A stretch of 64,000 bases of DNA from RUG100 sp034927505 (GTDB taxonomy: Bacteria > Bacillota > Clostridia > Peptostreptococcales > Anaerovoracaceae), in contig JAYFPY010000003.1 in assembly GCA_034927505.1 (NCBI GenBank), forward strand, positions 49,954-113,953. Direction: 5' to 3'. The notes below the pieces were generated by a model. The model was not told the origin of the DNA, did not search any database, and saw only the letters and a program-made list of their open reading frames with translations. The first letter of the stretch is position 1. Each line of letters opens with the position of its first letter. Made by a program: the position numbers and the translations under genes. This document shows, in pieces, positions 33,444-41,912 of this stretch.

Positions 33444-34586
33444 ATGAAAAAAAGAAAAATGAAAGCGATATCGATCATAATGGTTTTCGCTATGGTGTTT
33501 ACGGTGTTTGCGATACCGGGAACAGCTGCGGCAGCAGATACGAAAGCAAATACATCAAACAATGAGATAACAGTTCCGGAAAATGTGATCGCAGGCAGCA
33601 GCTTTACTATAAAGGCGGCGGGTGCAAATCAGGAGGACTATACAAATAATACCGGAACGGTCGGAGAAACTGCTTATGTGCCGTCATACATATCTATGAC
33701 CGGAACAGATGATTATGATATAGGCAACACATTGAGCGACTCCAGCTTTTCTGTAAACAACGGATATTCCGTAACGGCCTTGATAAATCGAGCTTACACA
33801 GAAACGGTTACAGTTACATTTGAAAAATATGAATACTCAAATGGAAATGGTTGGGCGGATACAGGCACATCAACAAACAAGAGCATAAACGTAGCGGCAA
33901 AAGGGACGTTAAAGTTCAACGGCAACGGCGGGAAAGTGGCGTTTGGGACCAAGTATCTCTTCAATGGAGCGACACGAGGAACAGCACCGAAAGCTAAAAA
34001 GAGCGGGTATAAATTAATGGGCTGGTATCCGAGCAAAAAGAGCAGGAAAAAAATTACTTCGGGCACTAAAATCAATTTTTACAGCAGCTACTATGAGGAG
34101 TATTATCTGTCAAAGACTTTATACGCAAAGTGGACAAAAAAAGTCAAGGTGAAATTCAGCGCAAACAAGGGCAGAGTGTCGAAAAAGAGCAAGACGGTAA
34201 AATCAAATTACAAGTATGGCAAACTGCCTACGCCGAAGAGGAGCGGATACAAGTTCAAGGGGTGGTATACCAAGAAATCAGGCGGGACAAGGATCACTAA
34301 AAATACTTATGTTAGCAAAACAAAAAAACATACTCTATATGCACACTGGTTCGGGCCAAAGGGACATGGTTCCACAATAACTAAAGGCGAATATAAAAGA
34401 ATAAAAATGGGGATGTCCTATGGCCAGGTAAAATATCTGATAGGCGGAGGCGGTAGCCTGTTGTCACAGTATCAAGGGTACAAATGTTACATGTGGAACG
34501 GAAACGGATCGATAGGCGCAAATGCAGAGATCTATTTCGATGATAACGGAGAGGTATACGCAAAAGCTCAGGCAGGGTTGAGATAG
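33444..34586 (+). CDS. Secreted protein with InlB B-repeats and SmpA/BLIP-like C-terminal domain
   Basis: This 380-residue exported protein has a signal peptide (to about residue 30, ending ...GTAAAADTK). A beta-rich region follows, then two lysine-rich InlB B-type repeats at about 150-230 and 235-290 (LKFNGNGGKV..., GYKLMGWY, TLYAKW; VKFSANKGRV..., GYKFKGWY, TLYAHW). A C-terminal domain of about 75 residues (ITKGEYKRIKMGMSYGQVKY, later YMWNGNGSIGANAEIYFDDN) resembles the SmpA/OmlA/BLIP-fold family. I start it at ATG 33444, 6 nt after GGAGGG. The ATG at 33438 touches that site. Its stop directly abuts the start of the HNH gene, odd for a wall-targeted protein. Confidence 0.8.
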   Translation: MKKRKMKAISIIMVFAMVFTVFAIPGTAAAADTKANTSNNEITVPENVIAGSSFTIKAAGANQEDYTNNTGTVGETAYVPSYISMTGTDDYDIGNTLSDSSFSVNNGYSVTALINRAYTETVTVTFEKYEYSNGNGWADTGTSTNKSINVAAKGTLKFNGNGGKVAFGTKYLFNGATRGTAPKAKKSGYKLMGWYPSKKSRKKITSGTKINFYSSYYEEYYLSKTLYAKWTKKVKVKFSANKGRVSKKSKTVKSNYKYGKLPTPKRSGYKFKGWYTKKSGGTRITKNTYVSKTKKHTLYAHWFGPKGHGSTITKGEYKRIKMGMSYGQVKYLIGGGGSLLSQYQGYKCYMWNGNGSIGANAEIYFDDNGEVYAKAQAGLR

Positions 34587-35690
34587 ATGGATCTGCCGAT
34601 CAATGACAATTTAAAAATATCAAATCTGGCTCAGCTGTTCAACAACATGAGCGAGAGCTACAAGCTGTTCTGGTTCAGAGCCATTGTGAGAAAGATCCTG
34701 GAAGGAAAGAGGGAGATGTTTTACGATGAACTGATAGACAGCATGACAGCGGATGCCTGGTACATGGTTTCGGAGTACCGATTGAATCTGGGGCCGTCGG
34801 ACACATTGGAATCGCTGGTCGATACTGCTTATCGGAAAAGCGGACTCAAGTCCAATGAAAAGAGGGAGACGATCCTGGAATTTATGCGGCTCGCCGATGA
34901 CAGAGAGATCCGGGAAAAGAAAATGACTCTCATAAAGAACGTCCCATACAGACTGCAGGCCCCTTTCCTGGGAAGATCCGGCGGATATCCATGGAACAGC
35001 ATCCCGAAGATGATCGAAATAATCAACCGGGAAGAAAACCTTATATACTCGTTTTTTGACGGGCAGGGCCTGGAAAGAGGCATCATCGTCGCGAAGCAGT
35101 GGGCGGAATATATCACGAAAAATGCAGCTATAGTACAGGGCTGGATAGAGTTGAACTTGATAGAATATCTGCAGAAGAGGAACCCGAGCGTTCCCGGGAT
35201 ACCGAACAAACTGCGGCCGCCGGAGGCAAGGCAGCTGACCAGGGTAAAAAAGTACTGGGATGCAGTCGCCGAGATCAGCCCGATACACGATATCTATACA
35301 GGGGAAATCCTTGATAAAAGAGAAATATCAGTGGATCATTTTGTCCCATGGTCATACGTGGCACATGACGAATTGTGGAATCTGGGACCGACCACAAGGA
35401 ACGTCAACAGCAGCAAGAGCAATGATCTCCCGGAATGGGGCGAGTATATAAACAGACTTTGCGGGTTTGAATATGAGGTATTTCACATTACAGAGCAAAA
35501 CGATCAACTGATGCATATGTTTAAAATCTGCGAAAAAGTGCATATAAACAGTAACGATGTTCGAATAAAACTTTACCGCAGCGGCATATCCGCCGGGGAG
35601 TTTTCGGAGAATCTCAAAACGCTGATGATGCCCGTCTATGATTCGGCCAGGAATATGGGATTTGGAAGCTGGAAAGCAGGCGGCAGATAA
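34587..35690 (+). CDS. HNH endonuclease-domain protein
   Basis: This 367-residue cytoplasmic protein has a mostly helical N-terminal part (~1-230) with no family I recognise. An HNH core follows at about 243-280: D250-H251 in ISVDHFVPWSYV, N265 in LWNLGPT and N272/N274 in RNVNSSKSN. This matches HNH nucleases of restriction and Cas9-like type. ATG 34587 follows the previous stop codon with no gap, and the ribosome site is weak, so translation may be coupled to the upstream secreted-protein gene. Probably a restriction- or defence-type nuclease. No methyltransferase or specificity subunit is adjacent. Confidence 0.8.
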   Translation: MDLPINDNLKISNLAQLFNNMSESYKLFWFRAIVRKILEGKREMFYDELIDSMTADAWYMVSEYRLNLGPSDTLESLVDTAYRKSGLKSNEKRETILEFMRLADDREIREKKMTLIKNVPYRLQAPFLGRSGGYPWNSIPKMIEIINREENLIYSFFDGQGLERGIIVAKQWAEYITKNAAIVQGWIELNLIEYLQKRNPSVPGIPNKLRPPEARQLTRVKKYWDAVAEISPIHDIYTGEILDKREISVDHFVPWSYVAHDELWNLGPTTRNVNSSKSNDLPEWGEYINRLCGFEYEVFHITEQNDQLMHMFKICEKVHINSNDVRIKLYRSGISAGEFSENLKTLMMPVYDSARNMGFGSWKAGGR

Positions 35691-35715
35691 ATTTTATCAA
35701 GGCGCCATAAGACAG

Positions 35716-35744
35716 TTACATATTCATGTGAATTGTTGTATAAT
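35716..35744 (+). promoter_or_regulatory. Sigma-A promoter for the Cmk-like gene
   Basis: TTACAT at 35716-35721 and a perfect TATAAT at 35739-35744 are 17 bp apart, just upstream of GGAGG and ATG 35766. Confidence 0.6.
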
Positions 35745-35765
35745 ACCCATTAGGAGGGCATTAGT

Positions 35766-36380
35766 ATGAGTAAAAAAATCGTGACGATCAGCAGAGAGTT
35801 TGGAAGCGGCGGACGGCTCATCGGTAAAAAACTGGCCGAGAAAATGGGAGTTCCGTATTACGACAAGAACATACTGGACAAGATCGCAGAAGAACATGGC
35901 TATTCTGTCGAAATGATAGAAGAAGACGAAAAGAAGGCAAAGAACGGATTTTTCTACAGTCTGTCCAATGCATTCGGTGCAGCCGGGTACGGCCCGGACA
36001 CATTGTCCATAAATGAGAAATTTTTCATTGCACAGTTCGATTACATCACAAAGCTGGCCGAAGAAGGCAACGGTGGCGTAATAGTAGGTCGATGTGCGGA
36101 TTATGTGCTGAGGGAATACAAGGATGCGACAAATGTTTTCGTATATGCCGAAGAAAAGGACAAATTGAAAAGAGCAATAGAAGAATACGGCATACCGGAA
36201 CATGAGGCGAAGAAGATGCTGATAGATGTAGACAAGGCCAGAGCCAATTACTACAGATATCATACCGGACAGAAATGGGGAGAACCGGTGAACTATCATA
36301 TTTCAATGGACAGCGGATATATATCCATCGACGATTTTGTAAAAATAATTCTTGATTACGTTGAAGTAAAGGCTAAATGA
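35766..36380 (+). CDS. Cytidylate-kinase-like P-loop protein
   Basis: This 204-residue protein belongs to the cytidylate-kinase-like family common in Clostridia, distinct from true Cmk. The P-loop is REFGSGGRLIGKKLA (residues ~10-24), followed by YYDKNILDKIAEE and IVGRCADYVL. True CMP kinases are of similar length, but this family's substrate has not been shown as far as I know. It is followed after 19 nt by ferritin and may share its transcript. Confidence 0.8.
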   Translation: MSKKIVTISREFGSGGRLIGKKLAEKMGVPYYDKNILDKIAEEHGYSVEMIEEDEKKAKNGFFYSLSNAFGAAGYGPDTLSINEKFFIAQFDYITKLAEEGNGGVIVGRCADYVLREYKDATNVFVYAEEKDKLKRAIEEYGIPEHEAKKMLIDVDKARANYYRYHTGQKWGEPVNYHISMDSGYISIDDFVKIILDYVEVKAK

Positions 36381-36399
36381 TCTATAGGAGGTAACACAT

Positions 36400-36912
36400 A
36401 TGTTAGACAAAAAAGTATCTAAATTATTGAACGAGCAGGTAAACGCAGAGTTTTATTCGGCTTATCTGTATCTGGATTTCGCAAATTACTACACAGACGA
36501 GAGCCTGGACGGTTTTGCAAACTGGTATACAGTACAGGCACAGGAAGAACGGGATCACGCAATGCTGTTCATGAAGTACATGCAGAACAACGGGGACAAA
36601 GTGACTTTCGATGCTATCGCAAAACCGGATGTGCAGCTGAAAAAGTACATCGATCCGCTGGAAGCAGGCGCAAAACACGAAAGATTCGTGACTGACCTGA
36701 TCCACAAGATCTATGATGCGGCTTATACGGTAAAGGATTTCAGAACTATGCAGTTCCTCGACTGGTTCGTAAAAGAACAGGGCGAAGAGGAAACGAATGC
36801 AGACAACATGGTAGACCAGTTCAAATTGTTCGGCAACGATCCGAAAGGGCTGTTCGATCTGGACAGAGAACTTGCAGCAAGAGCTTATACAGCACCGTCA
36901 CTGGTACTGTAG
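36400..36912 (+). CDS. Bacterial non-haem ferritin
   Basis: This 170-residue four-helix ferritin stores iron and detoxifies Fe2+/H2O2. Ferroxidase-site residues are visible as E17 (NAEFYSAYLY), the QAQEERDHA motif (Glu, His near 49-53) and the later EQGEEETNADNM helix. AGGAGG precedes ATG 36400 and a terminator follows at 36948. With the flavodiiron fusion at 274 it forms part of the oxygen-stress equipment of this anaerobe. Confidence 0.93.
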   Translation: MLDKKVSKLLNEQVNAEFYSAYLYLDFANYYTDESLDGFANWYTVQAQEERDHAMLFMKYMQNNGDKVTFDAIAKPDVQLKKYIDPLEAGAKHERFVTDLIHKIYDAAYTVKDFRTMQFLDWFVKEQGEEETNADNMVDQFKLFGNDPKGLFDLDRELAARAYTAPSLVL

Positions 36913-36947
36913 CAGCCGGCAGATGCAGCCAAGATACAGCAAAGATC

Positions 36948-36981
36948 ACCGCAGGAACCGAAAGGGCCCTGCGGTTTTTTG
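36948..36981 (+). terminator. Rho-independent terminator
   Basis: An 8-bp GC stem (ACCGCAGG with CCTGCGGT) is followed by six Ts, after ferritin. Confidence 0.85.
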
Positions 36982-37005
36982 CGGCTTTTAAGGAGCGGCC
37001 GTCCA

Positions 37006-37034
37006 TTGTAAAACCGCACGGTTTATGGTATTCT
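37006..37034 (+). promoter_or_regulatory. Sigma-A promoter for metG
   Basis: TTGTAA at 37006-37011 and TATTCT at 37029-37034 are 17 bp apart, leaving a leader of about 60 nt, too short for a T-box. Confidence 0.5.
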
Positions 37035-37102
37035 GAAACGGTGCCGGAAGGGCATGCCGCTTTGTCTCATCTGACAGAGGGCTGATCAAAGGAGAAAAAA
37101 CA

Positions 37103-39031
37103 ATGAGTGAAACAAAAGGCAAATATTACATTACCACACCGATCTATTATCCCAGCGACAATCTGCATATAGGCCATACCTACTGCACTGTCATGGCAGA
37201 TGCCATGGCCAGATTCAAAAGAGCACTGGGTTATGATGTGAGATTTATGACCGGAGCCGATGAACACGGGCAGAAGATCCAGACCATCGCCGAGAAAGCC
37301 GGGACTACTCCTCAGGAGTATGTGGATAAAATAGTGGGAGGCATCAAAGATCTCTGGAAGACTATGGAGATCTCCTATGATGATTTCATAAGGACGACAG
37401 AGCCTCGCCACGTCAAGAGAGTACAGGCTATTTTCATGGAACTGTATGAGAAGGGCGATATATATAAAGGCGAGTACGAAGGAATGTACTGTACGCCGTG
37501 CGAATCTTTCTGGACAGAGAACCAGCTGGTGGACGGCAAATGCCCGGACTGCGGCAGACCTGTTGAGAAAGCAAAGGAAGAGGCGTACTTTTTCAAGCTG
37601 AGCAATTACGAAGACAGGCTGCTGGATCTGTTCAAGAACGATCCGGATTTCCTTCAGCCTGAATCAAGGCGAAACGAGATGATCGCATTTGTCGAGCAGG
37701 GGCTGGAAGATCTGTGCATCTCCAGGACCAGCTTTGACTGGGGCATCAAAGTGCCTATAGATGAAAAACACGTTATATACGTATGGCTGGATGCGCTGAC
37801 AAACTATATCACCGCACTGGGCTATCCTGATGACAGAGAACTGTACGACCACTACTGGCCGGTGGATGTCCACCTTGTAGGCAAGGAAATCGTAAGATTC
37901 CATACGGTCATATGGCCGGCAATACTGATGAGTCTGGGACAGCCTCTGCCTAAACAGGTGCTGGGACACGGATGGCTGCTCATGGAAGGCGGAAAAATGA
38001 GCAAATCCAAGGGCAATGTTGTGGACCCGGTAAAGCTGATCGAGAGATACGGCGTCGACGCACTGAAGTACTTCCTCCTCAGAGAGTACACATTCGGGCA
38101 GGACGGCGTGTTCACCAACGAGGTGATGCTGAAGAGGATGAACTATGATCTGGCCAATGACCTGGGAAATCTGGTCAGCAGAACAGTGGCCATGATAGAG
38201 AAATACAACGGCGGTTCAGTGCCGGAAAGCAAACTGGCCGGCGAACATGATGATGACCTGAAAGCCACAGCTGTGGGAGCGGCAGCGAAGGTGGAAGCTC
38301 AGATGGATCAGTTCAAATTCAATATGGCTCTGGAGGAGATATGGGTAGTCGTAAGGCGAGCCAACAAATATATCGATGAGACCATGCCGTGGATACTGGC
38401 TAAAAACGAGGCGGACAAGGACAGACTGGATACAGTTCTGCACAACCTGGCCGAGACTATAAGGATAATTTCGATATTGATACATCCGTTCATGCACACC
38501 ACATCCGGGAAGATCAGAAAGCAGATGGGGCTTTGGTTTGCCGACCCTGAATGGGCGGATGCTTCTGTGTTCGACATGATGAACGGTGAAGAAGTAAAAA
38601 AAGGCGACCCTATATTCCCAAGACTGGATATAGAAAAGGAACTGGAAGAGCTGGAGGCCCTGGGCGGCGGAGGAGATGACAATGTTCCGCTGGAACTGAA
38701 GGACGAGATCGTATATGACGATTTCGACAAGCTGGATCTACGCGTGGGTACCATACTCTCCTGCGAAAAGCATCCAAAAGCCGACAAGCTGCTGGTATTC
38801 CAGGTGAAGATGGGCACTGAGACCAGGCAGATAATCTCCGGAGTGGCAAAATTCTACAAGCCGGAGGAGACCGTAGGACAGAAGGTCGTAGTGGTTGCGA
38901 ACCTGGCCCCGAGAAAGCTGAGAGGCCTTGAATCCAAAGGGATGATACTCTTTGCAGACAATGAGGTGGACGGAAAGACCAGATACGAATTCGTATCAAC
39001 AGTGGCTGCCGACGGGAATCCGGTGGAATAA
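37103..39031 (+). CDS. metG: Methionyl-tRNA synthetase
   Basis: This 642-residue class I aminoacyl-tRNA synthetase charges tRNA-Met. The HIGH motif is HIGHTYCTVMADA (near residue 22). A zinc knuckle MYCTPCESFW...CPDCGRP lies near 131-154. KMSKSKGNVVDP is near 299-310, followed by the anticodon-binding helical domain. The C-terminal ~105 residues form the EMAPII/Trbp111-like tRNA-binding OB fold (FDKLDLRVGTI, LSCEKHPKADKLLVF, RKLRGLESKGM) typical of dimeric bacterial MetRS. GGAG precedes ATG 37103. Confidence 0.96.
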   Translation: MSETKGKYYITTPIYYPSDNLHIGHTYCTVMADAMARFKRALGYDVRFMTGADEHGQKIQTIAEKAGTTPQEYVDKIVGGIKDLWKTMEISYDDFIRTTEPRHVKRVQAIFMELYEKGDIYKGEYEGMYCTPCESFWTENQLVDGKCPDCGRPVEKAKEEAYFFKLSNYEDRLLDLFKNDPDFLQPESRRNEMIAFVEQGLEDLCISRTSFDWGIKVPIDEKHVIYVWLDALTNYITALGYPDDRELYDHYWPVDVHLVGKEIVRFHTVIWPAILMSLGQPLPKQVLGHGWLLMEGGKMSKSKGNVVDPVKLIERYGVDALKYFLLREYTFGQDGVFTNEVMLKRMNYDLANDLGNLVSRTVAMIEKYNGGSVPESKLAGEHDDDLKATAVGAAAKVEAQMDQFKFNMALEEIWVVVRRANKYIDETMPWILAKNEADKDRLDTVLHNLAETIRIISILIHPFMHTTSGKIRKQMGLWFADPEWADASVFDMMNGEEVKKGDPIFPRLDIEKELEELEALGGGGDDNVPLELKDEIVYDDFDKLDLRVGTILSCEKHPKADKLLVFQVKMGTETRQIISGVAKFYKPEETVGQKVVVVANLAPRKLRGLESKGMILFADNEVDGKTRYEFVSTVAADGNPVE

Positions 39032-39048
39032 CTGCTGCAGGCAAATGA

Positions 39049-39083
39049 AAAACCCCGATCGCAGAATATGCGCCGGGGTTTTT
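39049..39083. terminator. Bidirectional rho-independent terminator
   Basis: A stem of AAACCCCG with its complement and an internal GCA/TGC pair is flanked by T-runs on both strands, between metG and the convergent small membrane gene. Confidence 0.8.
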
Positions 39084-39114
39084 ATATACCTGTTAATAAA
39101 TGTAAGAGCTGATT

Positions 39115-39510
39115 TTACATTAGTTCTTTTCTGGTGCCGAATCCGCCTATCAGGTAGAGGATCGGAAGGATCAGACCACCTATTGAACTTGCGGTAAAAC
39201 TGCTTGTGGCCAATGAGTATATAATGCCGAAGACTGTGAATACCAGGCCGATGATAGTCAGGACAATTCCTGCCATGAGCAGTCCGCTGCTGCCGCCGCA
39301 GCCTTTCAGCCCGAAGATGCCTACCAGCAGTGAAGGTATGCATGCGATGATCATTATGATCCCCAGGAGCATGCCCAGTCCGCCAAGGCCCGCAGTTTCT
39401 GCTGCTGTGCCGACATATGTGCCGGTTGCAGTGATAACTATACCTGCTATCAGCAGAATAGCTGCACCTACGATGTAGATTATAGATATAACTTTCAATA
39501 GTGTTTTCAT
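39115..39510 (-). CDS. Four-helix membrane protein of unknown function
   Basis: This 131-residue protein is nearly all hydrophobic, with four likely transmembrane segments (residues ~5-28, 42-66, 76-98, 105-122), Gly- and Ile-rich. It has no recognised motif. The start at 39510 has AGAGGGGTG upstream on the minus strand. It resembles the small DUF4064/DUF4190-type membrane proteins of Firmicutes in size and composition, but I cannot assign it. Confidence 0.65.
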   Translation of the reverse strand: MKTLLKVISIIYIVGAAILLIAGIVITATGTYVGTAAETAGLGGLGMLLGIIMIIACIPSLLVGIFGLKGCGGSSGLLMAGIVLTIIGLVFTVFGIIYSLATSSFTASSIGGLILPILYLIGGFGTRKELM

Positions 39511-39697
39511 TTAAATCACCCCTCTGTTTAGTATACCGAAATAAGAATAACTATATTAATAGTATATCATATAATTGTAAGAAATACAAATTATGTAAGA
39601 TTACAGAAAGAAAATATTGATATTTGCAAAAGTTTCCATATTAGGTTATCATTGAAGTATATACGTGTGGTAACTTGAAGGAATTATAGGAAACAGC

Positions 39698-41908
39698 ATG
39701 ATCCAGTTAAAGAATGTCTCGAAATTCTATTACAGCAAAGGAATGATCGCCAGCGGATTTACCAAGGTAAACCTGGAGCTGAACATAGGCGAATTTGTTG
39801 TTATTACCGGGGAATCCGGCAGTGGAAAAACAACGCTGCTGAATGTCATATCCGGCCTTGATACATACGAAGAAGGGGAAATGTATGTAGATGGAGGCGA
39901 GACCAGTCACTATTCTCCTGCGGAATTCGAAGAGTACAGAAAAAAATACATAGGAAATATATTTCAGAACTTCAATCTGGTAGGAAGCTATACTGTGTAC
40001 CAGAATGTTGAGCTGATTCTTTTGATAAACGGATACAGTCATGAGGATATCGCCGAGAAGGTCCCTGCTATCATTGAAAGAGTAGGGCTGACAGAGTATT
40101 CCAAAACCAAGGTATCCAAATTGTCGGGCGGACAGAAGCAGAGGGTCTGCATAGCCAGGGCCCTTGCAAAAGAGACTTCTGTGATAGTTGCCGATGAACC
40201 TACGGGGAATCTGGACAGCAAGGCTGCAGATGACATCGTTGAGCTGCTCAGCGAAATAGCAAAAGACAAGCTGGTGGTAGTCGTGACACACAACTACGAG
40301 CAGTTTGACCGGTATGCCACAAGAGTGGTAAGAATGAACGATGGACGTATCGTTGAAGACAAGATCATCAGAGAAGTCGCGAAATCAGAAGAATTGAAAG
40401 AAAGTTTCAGCGACAATATTACGGTGAAAAGTAAAATCAGACTGGGCGTAAGGAATGCATTCAACATCCTGCCCAAATTCATACTGCTGCTCATCGTGTT
40501 TTTATTTGTCGTTTTTTCTGTATCGGCCATATATACCAATTTCAAACAAAACAAAGAAGAAACCAGCATGCTGGGGTACAATGAATACTTCGCTAATTAT
40601 ACGGATGACCGTATAGTGGTGAAGAAGAGCGACGGAACGGCCTTTACCGATGCCGACTATGACAGGATACAAAAGATGGACGGAGTGGCAAGCATCGAAA
40701 AGGACGATATCATGCTGGATACGTCCGTATACATCGAACAGGGAGATTTCAGTTTTTATGGATATCCGTATTCTATGGAATCCTTCAAGGGCACTCCTGA
40801 TGTAGGGGAAATGCCTCAGGCTGATGATGAAGTCATAGTCTGCGGCACTAAAGATGACTACAGTCTTACAGATAACGCTGATGCCATCCTGAATCAGACA
40901 TATTCGCTTTATTTAGATGACGGCACCAGTACAAAAGTGACGGTAACAGGGATAAAGTATATAAAGAGCGATGATTATGACGGCAACGGAAAGATATATC
41001 TGCCGTCCGGGAAAATGGATGAGCTGCGCAATGCGGCGTATCTCAGCGCCAGCGATGTCGAAACACTTGTAAACGGAAAAGCTCTCAAGTACGAGGGCGA
41101 CGGAGGCATGTATAAAGTCTCGGCAAACGATAAAGTAAAAGCGGGACAGGCGCTGGTCTCAGATGAGCTGGATTCATATTACGATTCAGGTAAAATAACC
41201 GGAAAGAATATAACCGTTTCAGTCAGCAACCTGTATTATAAAGATTCAGTGAAACTGAAGGTCGCGGATACATACAGTGAAAAGACATTCAAAGCAAAGA
41301 CAGGGCTGCGGTCCTACGAGGATCACAGCGGAGAAATATATGTGAACCGGGCAGATTACAGCAGCATCTTCAACAACGGCACGTATCAAAGCAGCGTCTT
41401 TGCCGACAGTTCCAGAGATGTGGACGGCGTGGTCAAAGATCTGAGAAGCGCAGGATTCAAACCAATGGCGCTGAAGGATTCACTGCAGACATATGAAGAG
41501 GGACAGACTGTACTGGATATAATACAGATCCCGTTTGCCATAATCCTTGTTTTGGCCATATTCTTCATAGCTTACTTCGTTATCAGGCTGATACTGAAAT
41601 CCAGAGATGTGTATTTCTCTATACTGAGGATACTGGGGCTTCAGAAAAAAGCTGCCAGGCGGATACTGGATATTGAACTTTTCCTGGTGATCACCATAGC
41701 TTACGGCGTATTTATCGCAGTGGTCGGGCTCGCCGCGGGAGGAATAATAAATGTGGAATACATACAGAATCTGGTTTCGTTCCTGACGGTCAGAGATTAT
41801 GTGATCCTTTATGCTGCAATGGCAGTCATTGCTTTCTTGATCTCAGGCAAATTTGCAAGAAAACTGTTCAAGAATTCGGCGATGGATGCATACAGAGGGG
41901 AGGCATGA
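39698..41908 (+). CDS. ABC transporter: ATPase fused to FtsX-like permease (first of pair)
   Basis: This 736-residue protein begins with a LolD/MacB-type ATPase domain (~1-225: Walker A GESGSGKT near 40, signature LSGGQKQR near 143, Walker B VIVADEPTGNLDS near 163). A transmembrane helix at ~262-285 follows, then a large extracytoplasmic domain (~290-600) and three C-terminal helices (~610-725). This is MacB topology, used for mechanotransmission: export of peptides, antibiotic resistance (BceAB type) or lipoprotein release. It overlaps nothing, and the second ABC protein starts 5 nt after its stop, so they are likely a heterodimer. Confidence 0.88.
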   Translation: MIQLKNVSKFYYSKGMIASGFTKVNLELNIGEFVVITGESGSGKTTLLNVISGLDTYEEGEMYVDGGETSHYSPAEFEEYRKKYIGNIFQNFNLVGSYTVYQNVELILLINGYSHEDIAEKVPAIIERVGLTEYSKTKVSKLSGGQKQRVCIARALAKETSVIVADEPTGNLDSKAADDIVELLSEIAKDKLVVVVTHNYEQFDRYATRVVRMNDGRIVEDKIIREVAKSEELKESFSDNITVKSKIRLGVRNAFNILPKFILLLIVFLFVVFSVSAIYTNFKQNKEETSMLGYNEYFANYTDDRIVVKKSDGTAFTDADYDRIQKMDGVASIEKDDIMLDTSVYIEQGDFSFYGYPYSMESFKGTPDVGEMPQADDEVIVCGTKDDYSLTDNADAILNQTYSLYLDDGTSTKVTVTGIKYIKSDDYDGNGKIYLPSGKMDELRNAAYLSASDVETLVNGKALKYEGDGGMYKVSANDKVKAGQALVSDELDSYYDSGKITGKNITVSVSNLYYKDSVKLKVADTYSEKTFKAKTGLRSYEDHSGEIYVNRADYSSIFNNGTYQSSVFADSSRDVDGVVKDLRSAGFKPMALKDSLQTYEEGQTVLDIIQIPFAIILVLAIFFIAYFVIRLILKSRDVYFSILRILGLQKKAARRILDIELFLVITIAYGVFIAVVGLAAGGIINVEYIQNLVSFLTVRDYVILYAAMAVIAFLISGKFARKLFKNSAMDAYRGEA

Positions 41909-41912
41909 TCCG

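Noticed and set aside
37020..37102. T-box leader for metG
   Set aside because: The leader is under 70 nt after the best promoter, and no T-box-like conserved segment or antiterminator is visible.
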